Assembly (NCBI GenBank): GCA_016763815.1
Contig: JAESTB010000176.1
Coordinates: forward strand, 1-6,908
From: Arenicella sp.
Lineage (GTDB): Bacteria; Pseudomonadota; Gammaproteobacteria; Arenicellales; Arenicellaceae
Length of the DNA: 6,908 nt
Direction of reading: 5' to 3'
Shown: one piece after another, positions 1 to 6,755 of the stretch
How the letters are laid out: every line of letters begins with the position of its first letter
Numbering within the stretch: position 1 is the first letter of the stretch
The notes under the pieces: generated by a model
What the model saw: only the letters and a program-made list of their open reading frames with translations
Database searches by the model: none
What the model was told of the DNA's origin: nothing
Translations under genes and position numbers: made by a program

Positions 1-668
1 GTAAAATCATTAAGGGTAGTGCCACCGGCCTGAATCGCTTTAGACAATACGGCGATAATTTCATTAAAGAGCGTTTGATAACGCGCTCGAGATATCCTTT
101 TTGCGGCAATAGTTGGGCGAATACACGCTTTAAAAAGAGACTCGCTAGCATAAATATTACCGACACCAACCACCACTTTATTGTCCATGATAAAACTTTT
201 AATCGCCTGCGATTTTCCGCGCGACAGGCTAAATAAACGTTCAGCATTAAACGCATCGCTCAGTGGTTCAGGGCCCAGGTTAGCTAGAAGCTTATGCTGA
301 TTAACTGGCTCGCGTATCAATAAGCAACAACCAAATCGTCGAGGATCATTGAGCCGCACTACTTTGTGCCCACCAAACTCGAGATCAAGATGATCATGCT
401 TAGTCGCCGCCTCGGTCACGTCAAGCACCTTTAAACTGCCGGACATGCCTAGATGCAGCAAAATACAGCCCTTGTCCGTATGCATCAGAATATATTTAGC
501 ACGACGCTCGAGTCGATTGACCTTTTGACCGATCAAGGCCTTTAACTCTAAGGTTGGTATTGGCCAACGCATCGATGCGTTGCGAACCACCACATTGGTC
601 AGAGTTTGACCATCGACATAAGGCTCTATGCCTCGCAGCGTGGTTTCTACTTCAGGAAGCTCTGGCAT
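1..668 (-). CDS. mutM: Formamidopyrimidine-DNA glycosylase MutM (Fpg), C-terminus cut off by window edge
   Basis: Bifunctional DNA glycosylase/AP lyase of base excision repair that removes 8-oxoguanine and ring-opened purines. The 222 visible codons start with MPELPEVE. After Met removal, Pro2 is the catalytic nucleophile and Glu3 the general acid in this family, which fixes the start at 668. Other family landmarks are Lys58 (RRAKYILM), His72 and Met75 in HLGMSGSL, the NDPRRFG block at 107-113 with its DNA-intercalating arginine, LGPEPL near 132-137, and VGVGNIYASESLF near 170, a helix-two-turn-helix DNA-binding segment. The frame leaves the window after GGTTLNDF. Against the usual length of about 270 residues, roughly 45-50 are missing, which would carry the zinc finger, so its cysteines cannot be checked. 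The gene starts 65 bases after the hemY stop on the same strand with no recognisable terminator between, so read-through from the haem cluster is possible. No clear Shine-Dalgarno is visible. Confidence 0.97.
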   Translation of the reverse strand, partial: MPELPEVETTLRGIEPYVDGQTLTNVVVRNASMRWPIPTLELKALIGQKVNRLERRAKYILMHTDKGCILLHLGMSGSLKVLDVTEAATKHDHLDLEFGGHKVVRLNDPRRFGCCLLIREPVNQHKLLANLGPEPLSDAFNAERLFSLSRGKSQAIKSFIMDNKVVVGVGNIYASESLFKACIRPTIAAKRISRARYQTLFNEIIAVLSKAIQAGGTTLNDF

Positions 669-733
669 CGCGGTCGCTGAGTCTGACCAAGTGGTTAAGG
701 CTAAGAGAGTATGTAGGACGCATTGGTCGGCCG

Positions 734-1969
734 TTAAGTTCTCTCAATCGGCAGAAGTTCGCTTGCTGCCACATCGCCGTCACTGATTAGTCGGCTTCCA
801 TTAACATTGGCAAGCTTAGCCATGCCACTACGATACAACTGTAGAGCTTTGCCACTATCATTGCTGGCTTCATACGCTTGACCCAATAGTGAATAGGCTT
901 TGGGCAGTTGCCCTAATTCAATCGCTCGTTGTAAATATTCTTTGGCTTTATCCAAATCATTCTGTTGCAAAGAAAATTGGCCAGCCGCCAGATTCAGTTC
1001 GGCACTTTCCGGCCTTGCCATCAACCAACCTTCAACGGTACGGAGTAGCTTAATCGGCTTGTTTGTGTTCAACGCTCCGTAAAGGCGAACCAATTGTTCA
1101 CTCCACTGATTTTTTAAAGTGGCTCGAATTAATTTCTCTGCGGCTGCAGCATCACCATTGTCAATCAAGTCAGCAGCATAGAGCAAAATATTATCGACAC
1201 GTTTACGCTGATTGCGCGGTAACAAATTCCACGCAGCCATTAGATCATCGGCATCCGCTAAGGTCGACGAATAGGCTTGGTCGGCGATGTCATCTAACAT
1301 CTCATCGGGTAAAGCAGACTGCTTACGCGCGGCACCCAGCAAGTCATTGGCCTTGGCCCATTGGCCCGTATGTTGATAAATTTGCAGTAACATAGCGGTG
1401 TATTGAGCATTCTTGTGCCCGATATCTTGAATGTCGAGCAAGGTGGCCTCAGCTTGCTCATATTGACCCGCAGACTGATGCAGACGCGCTTTAATCAAGC
1501 CAATTGCCAGGCGCTCTTTAGGCGCCGCTTTAAACGCAGCGTTTAAATAATCATCCCGCTGAGTCATGCGGCCTTGCTCTTGGGCGGCTTGCGCTGCGGC
1601 CAAATAGTTCACATAAGGAATACTGCTAGAGTCTGATTTAGTCGTTAGGCTTTTTTCAGCGCTGCGCCAGTCGCCCTTGATCAGCGATAAGTACCCAGCA
1701 CCAAGTGCTTGAGTAGCACGTTTTTTGTTGCTACGAAGGCGCCAAGATGAAAAAGACTTTGGCGCTTTCCAGATAATGCGGAACAATCGAATCATGAAGT
1801 AAAGGGTAAAAACCGACACCACAACAAGCAGTATGATGCTCAAGAGGTTGAGCTCTATTAAATACGCTCCAGCATAGATTTTAACGTAGTTACCAGGTTC
1901 AATCTGGCCAACCAAAAATGCGCTGTAGCCAGCGATTGCAGCAAATAAAATGAGTAGCAAAAGACGCAT
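734..1969 (-). CDS. hemY: HemY, membrane-anchored TPR protein of the haem operon
   Basis: A 411-residue protein of the proteobacterial HemY family, not the unrelated protoporphyrinogen oxidase also called HemY in Bacillus. The family is linked to late haem biosynthesis by operon position, and its biochemical role is not firmly established. Two N-terminal membrane segments are visible, at about residues 3-21 and 41-62, separated by a short loop (GQIEPGNYVKIYAGAYLIEL) typical of the HemY_N domain, followed by a basic stretch (KAPKSF, RLRSNKKR). The rest is helical and TPR-like: repeats are recognisable near 86-105, 188-215, 321-354 and 356-384 (for example NDLDKAKEYLQRAIELG). The length is normal for the family. 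The start lies two bases after the hemX stop, and a GAGG within the hemX end lies 12 bases upstream of the ATG, so translation is probably coupled to hemX. The C-terminal tail of about 25 residues shows no motif I recognise. Confidence 0.93.
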   Translation of the reverse strand: MRLLLLILFAAIAGYSAFLVGQIEPGNYVKIYAGAYLIELNLLSIILLVVVSVFTLYFMIRLFRIIWKAPKSFSSWRLRSNKKRATQALGAGYLSLIKGDWRSAEKSLTTKSDSSSIPYVNYLAAAQAAQEQGRMTQRDDYLNAAFKAAPKERLAIGLIKARLHQSAGQYEQAEATLLDIQDIGHKNAQYTAMLLQIYQHTGQWAKANDLLGAARKQSALPDEMLDDIADQAYSSTLADADDLMAAWNLLPRNQRKRVDNILLYAADLIDNGDAAAAEKLIRATLKNQWSEQLVRLYGALNTNKPIKLLRTVEGWLMARPESAELNLAAGQFSLQQNDLDKAKEYLQRAIELGQLPKAYSLLGQAYEASNDSGKALQLYRSGMAKLANVNGSRLISDGDVAASELLPIERT

Positions 1970-1971
1970 AA

Positions 1972-3102
1972 CTATTGCCCGCCTCGAATGCTCTGCAACA
2001 AGCTATACGAGCCCGAAATTGTCGGCAACTCGGTCGATAACGACATAGCTTTTAGTTGATTAATCTGACTCAATACGTCGGTAACAGCGTCGTCTCCTAA
2101 ATCGAAATACTCGTTTAGCCAATCACTTGCAAGCTCTAGGCTCGCGAGGTAAACCGACGCTCGATTCTGTACTAAACCTAACTCGGCTTTAGCTAACTGC
2201 AACTGAATGTTCTGGTTCAAGAAATAACGTTGCTCAGGAAGTAACAATGGCTTAGGCGCTTGATCAATTCGTTGAACCGAATTGTAGTTAACAATATCGG
2301 CCCACATCTCTTTAAGCTGCGCTTTAAAACCTTGCGCTTTTTGCTCGGTTTTAACAACAACGTCACCTAACACGGGAACGTCATTTTCTAATTTCAGCGA
2401 AGGAATTCGATCAGCCAAGCCCTTTAACTTGACAGTAACACTCTCGATATCTACTTGCTCGATACTCTCAAGTAAGGATATTTCTTCATTAATCTTACGA
2501 CGAACAATAGAATATCGAGGGTCAGCCATTTCTTTCAATTGAATATCAGCCAGCTGCAAGGCTTTTATCGCCGAGCGTGAATCGCTCGAAAACAGGGCAC
2601 TGTTATTAGCCAATTTCAACAATTGAGACACTTCAGAAATAACGAAGTCGTTAATACCGCTACTAAGATCACTATTAAGCTTTGTTACCGCGCTTAACAA
2701 CTCATTTTGGCTTTGCTTTACATCTCGAAACTGTAGATCAACTGAATTGCTCGATTGCAATAGACGAGTGGTTAGTTGCTCCTTAGAGACAACATTACGC
2801 TGCGCGCGTTGAAGGCGAGATACAGTATCACCCAAACGACTGATATTGCCGCCGATTTCAGCGATTTTAACAGCCAGCTTAGCATCATCATCGCGGCCTT
2901 CAATCTCGGTCTTATACAGACTAAAGCCAGTCACGCCAAGCGCCGCAATTGAGAATAGAATAGCGACAAAGGCCAGACCTTTGCCCGCACTTTTGACGAC
3001 TACAGGCGGCTGGGCATCAGCGGCACCGCCGGCCGTAGGACTCGCGGCTACCTTTGTCGGGGTCACTTCTTCAGATTCGTTTGGTTTTTCAATTTCGGTC
3101 AT
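1972..3102 (-). CDS. hemX: HemX, membrane-anchored coiled-coil protein of the haem operon
   Basis: A 376-residue protein of the gammaproteobacterial HemX family. It was historically annotated as uroporphyrinogen-III C-methyltransferase, but it has no methyltransferase motifs and its activity is doubtful. The order is a polar, Pro/Ala/Thr-rich cytoplasmic N-terminus (1-40), one membrane segment at about 42-63 (GLAFVAILFSIAALGVTGF), then a predicted coiled coil at about 64-145 rich in Ser, Gln and Lys, and a conserved helical C-terminal domain. The family signature PLLLPEQRYFLNQNIQLQLAKA sits at about 285-306. The topology predicts a large periplasmic domain. The ATG at 3102 has only a weak CGAG about nine bases upstream. 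Unusually, 247 bases separate it from the hemD end, so it may have its own promoter. It is followed directly by hemY. Confidence 0.93.
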   Translation of the reverse strand: MTEIEKPNESEEVTPTKVAASPTAGGAADAQPPVVVKSAGKGLAFVAILFSIAALGVTGFSLYKTEIEGRDDDAKLAVKIAEIGGNISRLGDTVSRLQRAQRNVVSKEQLTTRLLQSSNSVDLQFRDVKQSQNELLSAVTKLNSDLSSGINDFVISEVSQLLKLANNSALFSSDSRSAIKALQLADIQLKEMADPRYSIVRRKINEEISLLESIEQVDIESVTVKLKGLADRIPSLKLENDVPVLGDVVVKTEQKAQGFKAQLKEMWADIVNYNSVQRIDQAPKPLLLPEQRYFLNQNIQLQLAKAELGLVQNRASVYLASLELASDWLNEYFDLGDDAVTDVLSQINQLKAMSLSTELPTISGSYSLLQSIRGGQ

Positions 3103-3143
3103 GATAGATAACTCGTGTTGATATAATCGAATTCAAGCCGCCT

Positions 3144-3172
3144 CTAGTAAGCTAGCCTAATTCACTGGTCAA
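3144..3172 (-). promoter_or_regulatory. Possible sigma-70 promoter for hemX-hemY
   Basis: On the minus strand, TTGACC (3172 to 3167) matches the -35 consensus at five of six positions. A 17-base spacer leads to TACTAG (3149 to 3144), a poor -10 with three matches. Transcription would start near 3137, leaving a leader of about 35 bases before the hemX ATG. The long gap after hemD makes a separate promoter sensible, but the -10 is weak and this is only a candidate. Confidence 0.3.
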
Positions 3173-3202
3173 TTATTTAGTCCGTTGGAGTTCGAGCAGT
3201 AG

Positions 3203-3223
3203 CGCAACCGCCTAACGGCTGCG
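3203..3223 (-). repeat. GC-rich hairpin in the hemD-hemX gap
   Basis: An inverted repeat with arms CGCAGCCG and CGGTTGCG (minus strand) around a five-base loop TTAGG. In the minus-strand transcript all eight positions pair, one as G-U. On the plus strand the same position is an A-C mismatch, which suggests the structure, if functional, acts in the haem transcript. No run of T follows it on either strand, so it is not a standard intrinsic terminator. It could be an RNA-processing or stabilising element or a protein site; the sequence does not decide. Confidence 0.45.
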
Positions 3224-3349
3224 TCAAATCGGGTTTAGCGCCTCTCCCCAGCCGACTTTAAGATTAACATAGCAGGCGCCGAGATGAATCGACAGTTATG
3301 CACAAAATTGTCACTCCTCGCCATACTGCCACCATACTAGGGTCACTGT

Positions 3350-5059
3350 CTAAGTCGAAGTTGCTTCACTAGTCGAAAACGCAATCATCATGTGCTTATT
3401 AGACGGCGACTCGGCAACCCGAATTTCGCCTAACCAGCCCAGCGACCTTGCCGTTTCGGCAATACATTGACTACCCGCAACTAGCGTCGCTTGCGTGACC
3501 TGCTTACGCTTATCACCAGAGATGAGCAGCAAGTTGCGCAACGATTGCGAACTATGCACAAAAACGCCTTCAAGCTGATCGTTCTGCTCTAGCGCCTCCA
3601 ATAATTGCGAAGAGCTCTCCTTTGGCAAAGTTTGCTGGTAACAATTTGCTTCGTCGACACTGGCCCCACGCTTACGCATTTCTTCCAAAGGCCAAGACAA
3701 ACCATGTTCGCCTCGAACTACAAGAACCTTACGATGATCCATTTCAGTCAGCTGGCTGACATTCAACAACGCCTCAGCGCCATTGCCTTCACTTGGAAAC
3801 ATGGCATTAACCCCAAAGCGAAACAACTCCTTGGCGGTTTCGCTTCCGACCGCCATTACACGTATACCATCAGGCATGCCTCCCTGCTGCTGAATCATTG
3901 ACATACCGACTTCAGCGGCATTGCGTGAAACAAATAAAATGTCTGTGAAGTTGCTTAAATTGCTGAAAATTTCGAGTAGTTCAGGCCTATGGTCTGGCTT
4001 AATGCAAAGCGTTGGTACATGCGTTGGCTGAAAATCTAAGCGTTGCAATATCGCTGCGGTATTTCCCAAAAAGCGATGTTGACGGGTCAGTAAAACCATC
4101 GGTTTACTTAGCTTTTTCAACTGCATTGGCTTGTTGTAAACACTTACCAAAATATTACCTGCGCCTTGCAACAACAGGTCGTGAGCGATTTGCTCACCTA
4201 GCACTTTAGCCGTCGAGGCATTTACCTTAGCGCTCATGGTTTCGGACCGCAACACATTGCTGCCGTCAGGATCGCCGACCATGCCGCGCATCCGAATTTT
4301 ACCTTTATCTATTTGTGCGTACCCCGCTATAGGGACCTGGCAGCCACCCTCTAAACCGGCATTCATGGCTCGTTCGGCGGCTAAAACAAGGGCACTTTCC
4401 TTACTGTGTAACGGTGCTAGTAACAATTTAGTAAAATCGTCATCATCACGGCATTCAATGCCGACAATACCTTGCCCCACGGCTGGCAAACATAGTTCGG
4501 GCGAGATGTACTGCTTAATACGATCGTGAAAACCAAGGCGAATCAAACCGGCAGCGGCAAGGATAATGGCATCATAGTCACCATTATCTAGCTTTCTTAG
4601 GCGGGTGTTAACGTTGCCGCGCAGCTCAATAAATTCAAGACTCGGAAACGCATTCTTTAATTGCGCAACTCGGCGCAAACTAGAGGTGCCGACCTTAGCC
4701 CCATGCGGTAACGCGTATAAGTTCTGATACTCATTTGAAACAAACGCATCACGAGCATCTTCACGCCCACACACCACTGCAATTTCCAAGCCACGAGGTA
4801 AATCTACCGGCACATCCTTCATTGAATGCACCGCAATATCGGTGTCATTATTCAGCAATGACACCTCTAGCTCTTTCAGAAACAAGCCCTTGCCGCCGGC
4901 CGCAATTAAGCTTCGATCGAGCAGTTGGTCACCTCTGGTGGTCATCGATACAACTTTAACCTGCAAATCGCGATGCGCCTTTTGCAGCTGATCTTTAACG
5001 TAATTCGCTTGCCACAGAGCAAGTGGACTATTGCGAGTTGCGATACGAATAGATTTCAT
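3350..5059 (-). CDS. hemCD: Fused hydroxymethylbilane synthase / uroporphyrinogen-III synthase (HemC-HemD)
   Basis: One uninterrupted frame of 569 residues holds two consecutive tetrapyrrole enzymes. Residues 1 to about 309 are HemC (porphobilinogen deaminase): [12 protein letters not shown] at 7-18, [11 protein letters not shown] at 55-65, VHSMKDVP with catalytic Asp82, GTSSLRR at 124-130, RGNVNTRL at 147-154, PAVGQG at 192-197, and GGCQVP with Cys240, which carries the dipyrromethane cofactor. Residues from about 321 are Hem[53 protein letters not shown] and [10 protein letters not shown]. Both parts have about the full length of the separate enzymes, joined by only about ten residues. An upstream in-frame ATG at 5101 would add 14 residues ([14 protein letters not shown]). 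I chose 5059 because it matches the HemC family N-terminus, although neither start has a good Shine-Dalgarno. HemC-HemD fusions are known in a few other bacteria, but separate, adjacent genes are the rule in gammaproteobacteria. The enzyme is cytosolic. The domain calls are secure; whether the fusion is native is less so (see the junction entry). Confidence 0.9.
   Translation of the reverse strand: MKSIRIATRNSPLALWQANYVKDQLQKAHRDLQVKVVSMTTRGDQLLDRSLIAAGGKGLFLKELEVSLLNNDTDIAVHSMKDVPVDLPRGLEIAVVCGREDARDAFVSNEYQNLYALPHGAKVGTSSLRRVAQLKNAFPSLEFIELRGNVNTRLRKLDNGDYDAIILAAAGLIRLGFHDRIKQYISPELCLPAVGQGIVGIECRDDDDFTKLLLAPLHSKESALVLAAERAMNAGLEGGCQVPIAGYAQIDKGKIRMRGMVGDPDGSNVLRSETMSAKVNASTAKVLGEQIAHDLLLQGAGNILVSVYNKPMQLKKLSKPMVLLTRQHRFLGNTAAILQRLDFQPTHVPTLCIKPDHRPELLEIFSNLSNFTDILFVSRNAAEVGMSMIQQQGGMPDGIRVMAVGSETAKELFRFGVNAMFPSEGNGAEALLNVSQLTEMDHRKVLVVRGEHGLSWPLEEMRKRGASVDEANCYQQTLPKESSSQLLEALEQNDQLEGVFVHSSQSLRNLLLISGDKRKQVTQATLVAGSQCIAETARSLGWLGEIRVAESPSNKHMMIAFSTSEATST
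4089..4117 (-). other. HemC-HemD junction: A5 run, flanking out-of-frame stops and hairpin over the internal HemD start
   Basis: Reading the minus strand, the in-frame codons are AAA AAG CTA AGT AAA CCG ATG. The last ATG (4099) matches the normal HemD start, since MVLLTR aligns with the usual HemD N-terminus. TAA stops lie in both other frames just before this ATG. Gain or loss of one A in the five-A run (4117 to 4113) would end HemC there and restore two separate genes. Directly downstream, AGTAAA and TTTACT pair, with an inner CC/GG after one bulged base and a GAT loop (4108 to 4089). This AU-rich hairpin overlaps the HemD ATG. No clear Shine-Dalgarno precedes that ATG. The base pattern is seen directly; any function is inference. 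Confidence 0.5.
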
Positions 5060-5110
5060 TGAATACAAACGTGGTCTTATATAGGCATCGAACTGTACCA
5101 TAAGCTCTTA

Positions 5111-5116
5111 ATTATC
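5111..5116 (-). promoter_or_regulatory. Possible -10 box for the haem cluster
   Basis: GATAAT on the minus strand (5116 to 5111) matches five of six -10 positions, but no good -35 sits 16-18 bases upstream. Transcription would begin near 5104. That leaves about 45 bases before the ATG at 5059, but only about three before the alternative ATG at 5101, so it mildly favours the shorter HemC start. A second AT-rich candidate, TATATA, lies at 5084 to 5079. Confidence 0.3.
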
Positions 5117-5183
5117 GGAGGATTTTTCTGTAAATGGCTTTCTTATGTTCGCCATTCGCTCGCACAAATGTACAGCCTCACGC

Positions 5184-5189
5184 TATAAT
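5184..5189 (+). promoter_or_regulatory. -10 box of a probable argH promoter
   Basis: A perfect TATAAT in the divergent hemC-argH gap. The -35 position (around 5161, CGCACA) is poor, and no TGn extension is present. A start of transcription near 5196 would exclude the upstream TTG at 5189 as the argH start. It would leave about 55 untranslated bases before the ATG at 5252, or only about 8 before the ATG at 5204. I found no match to the palindromic arginine-repressor box in the gap. Confidence 0.45.
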
Positions 5190-5251
5190 TGCCGACCAAC
5201 TTGATGCCCACCTCAGTTAATAGCAAAGTTAAGCGAATCCGGTTACACAAA

Positions 5252-6682
5252 ATGGCAAGCAGTAAAAACTCCATCAGCGCAAAATCCACTCTTTCAAAAG
5301 CCCCCAGCGCTAAGCCTTGGGGTGGTCGCTTTACTGAACCGACCAATGAACTAGTAGAGGCATTCACCGAGTCAATCAGCTTTGATGCACGACTGTATAA
5401 ACAAGACATTCAGGGCTCGATTGCTCACAGCAAAATGCTGGCTAAAATAGGGGTGATTTCTGATCAAGAGGCCAACAGCATCGAAACCGGCTTGCTCGAT
5501 ATTCGCGCTCAGATCGACGCCGGTGAATTCGAGTGGTCAACTCAGCTAGAAGACGTACACATGAACATCGAAGCTCGCCTCACTGACGCGATTGGCGAAG
5601 CCGGTAAGAAATTGCACACAGGGCGATCTAGGAATGATCAAGTCGCCACCGACATTCGACTTTATATGCGCCAAGCAAGCGACGATGTGATTGCGCTTAT
5701 CAAGGCACTTCAAGAAAACTTATTAGCGTCGGCAAGCAACGAAGTTAAAACCATTCTTGCTGGCTTCACGCATTTACAAGTGGCACAACCCATCAGCTTA
5801 GCTCATCATCTATTAGCTTGGAACGAGATGCTAGAGCGAGATGTCGAAAGGTTAGAGGATTGCCGTAAGCGCATTAACGTAATGCCTCTTGGCTCAGCCG
5901 CCTTAGCCGGCACCAGCTTTCCACTCGACCGAGATATGACCTGCGAGTTATTGGAATTCGACCGCCCAAGCCGCAATTCTCTCGACTCGGTCTCAGACCG
6001 CGATTTTTTGATCGAGTTCGCGGCCGCCTCAAGCGTGATAATGATGCATCTATCGCGCATGTGTGAAGAGATTATTTTGTGGGCATCTGAGAGCTACAAG
6101 TTTATCGATATCGGTGATGCGTTTTGTGCTGGATCAAGCATCATGCCACAGAAAAAAAACCCCGATATCGCCGAGATCGTGCGCGGTAAGAGTGGCCGAG
6201 TAATAGGCAATCTACAAGCGCTACTAGTGATCATGAAGGGGCAGCCGTTGGCGTATAACCGAGACAACCAAGAAGATAAGGAGCCGATCTTCGATACGGT
6301 TGATACCGTCGCGCGCTCACTACAGGTTTTCGCGGCGATGATCCCAAGCATTACATTCAATCGCGACATCATGTATCAATCGGCACTTAAAGGGTATGCA
6401 ACGGCTACCGACTTAGCCGAATACTTAGTGAGGTTAGACGTGCCGTTCCGCGATGCACATGAAATTGTAGGCGGCACGGTGCGCTACGCTATAGAACAAG
6501 GAAAATCATTATCCGACCTCAGTCTTACCGAGTTGCAATCGTTTGGCACAATGATCAAACAAGACGTTTATGATGTGCTAACGCTTGAAGGCTCAGTCAA
6601 TTCACGCTCTCACTTCGGTGGCACAGCGCCAGCACGTGTCAGCGAAGCGCTCGACGCGGCAAAACAAAGGCTGAGCTGGTGA
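5252..6682 (+). CDS. argH: Argininosuccinate lyase ArgH
   Basis: Cleaves argininosuccinate to arginine and fumarate, the last step of arginine synthesis; a cytosolic tetramer of the aspartase/fumarase superfamily. In the 476-residue product, the family blocks are KPWGGRF (21-27), the binding motif [13 protein letters not shown] (122-134), [10 protein letters not shown] (171-180) with the conserved His174, [11 protein letters not shown] (241-251), and the mobile signature loop [11 protein letters not shown] (294-304) whose second serine, Ser296, is the catalytic base in the family. All expected residues are present. The length is slightly above the usual 457-465, because a Ser/Lys/Ala-rich stretch of 20 residues precedes KPWGGRF. 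In-frame starts at 5204 (ATG) and 5189 (TTG) would lengthen this tail further. The 5252 ATG was chosen because it is closest to the family N-terminus and fits the -10 box at 5184. None of these starts has a strong Shine-Dalgarno. It is divergent from hemC and followed by the lptM-like gene 73 bases on. Confidence 0.97.
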   Translation: MASSKNSISAKSTLSKAPSAKPWGGRFTEPTNELVEAFTESISFDARLYKQDIQGSIAHSKMLAKIGVISDQEANSIETGLLDIRAQIDAGEFEWSTQLEDVHMNIEARLTDAIGEAGKKLHTGRSRNDQVATDIRLYMRQASDDVIALIKALQENLLASASNEVKTILAGFTHLQVAQPISLAHHLLAWNEMLERDVERLEDCRKRINVMPLGSAALAGTSFPLDRDMTCELLEFDRPSRNSLDSVSDRDFLIEFAAASSVIMMHLSRMCEEIILWASESYKFIDIGDAFCAGSSIMPQKKNPDIAEIVRGKSGRVIGNLQALLVIMKGQPLAYNRDNQEDKEPIFDTVDTVARSLQVFAAMIPSITFNRDIMYQSALKGYATATDLAEYLVRLDVPFRDAHEIVGGTVRYAIEQGKSLSDLSLTELQSFGTMIKQDVYDVLTLEGSVNSRSHFGGTAPARVSEALDAAKQRLSW

Positions 6683-6747
6683 TGTGAGCCCGCCCATAAA
6701 ACTGATTAAAGCTATAACTAATTAAACCAAAATGCATATCGAAACAC

Positions 6748-6751
6748 GAGG
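6748..6751 (+). promoter_or_regulatory. Ribosome binding site that favours the lptM start at 6756
   Basis: GAGG lies four bases before the ATG at 6756. The next in-frame ATG, at 6777, has no such purine block, so the upstream start is preferred although the spacing is short. Confidence 0.45.
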
Positions 6752-6755
6752 CACT

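Noticed and set aside
684..728. Inverted GACCAA/TTGGTC between mutM and hemY as a possible terminator
   Set aside because: Six-base arms with a loop of over 30 bases and no T run; not a credible terminator.
554..790. 78-residue plus-strand frame over the mutM start and hemY end
   Set aside because: It is antisense to two well-supported genes and resembles no known protein.
2846..3121. 91-residue plus-strand frame opposite the hemX N-terminus
   Set aside because: It mirrors the hemX coding region in antisense with low-complexity Ala/Pro/Ser content; no independent support.
3122..3127. TATAAT on the plus strand just upstream of hemX, pointing toward hemD in antisense
   Set aside because: No -35 partner and no gene in that direction; AT-rich chance match.
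3181..3225. TTCGAGC and GC-rich stem suggesting a tRNA fragment
   Set aside because: The T-stem does not pair, and no acceptor or anticodon arm can be built around it.
3210..3301. Integron attC-like arrangement: GCCTAAC at 3210-3216 and GTTATGC at 3295-3301 with partly complementary inner sequences
   Set aside because: The right box does not match the GTTRRRY core at one position, inner pairing is patchy, and there is no cassette gene or integrase nearby; best explained by chance.
5143..5409. 88-residue minus-strand frame overlapping the 5' end of argH
   Set aside because: It lies opposite the well-supported argH start and the promoter gap and has no recognisable family features; a shadow frame.
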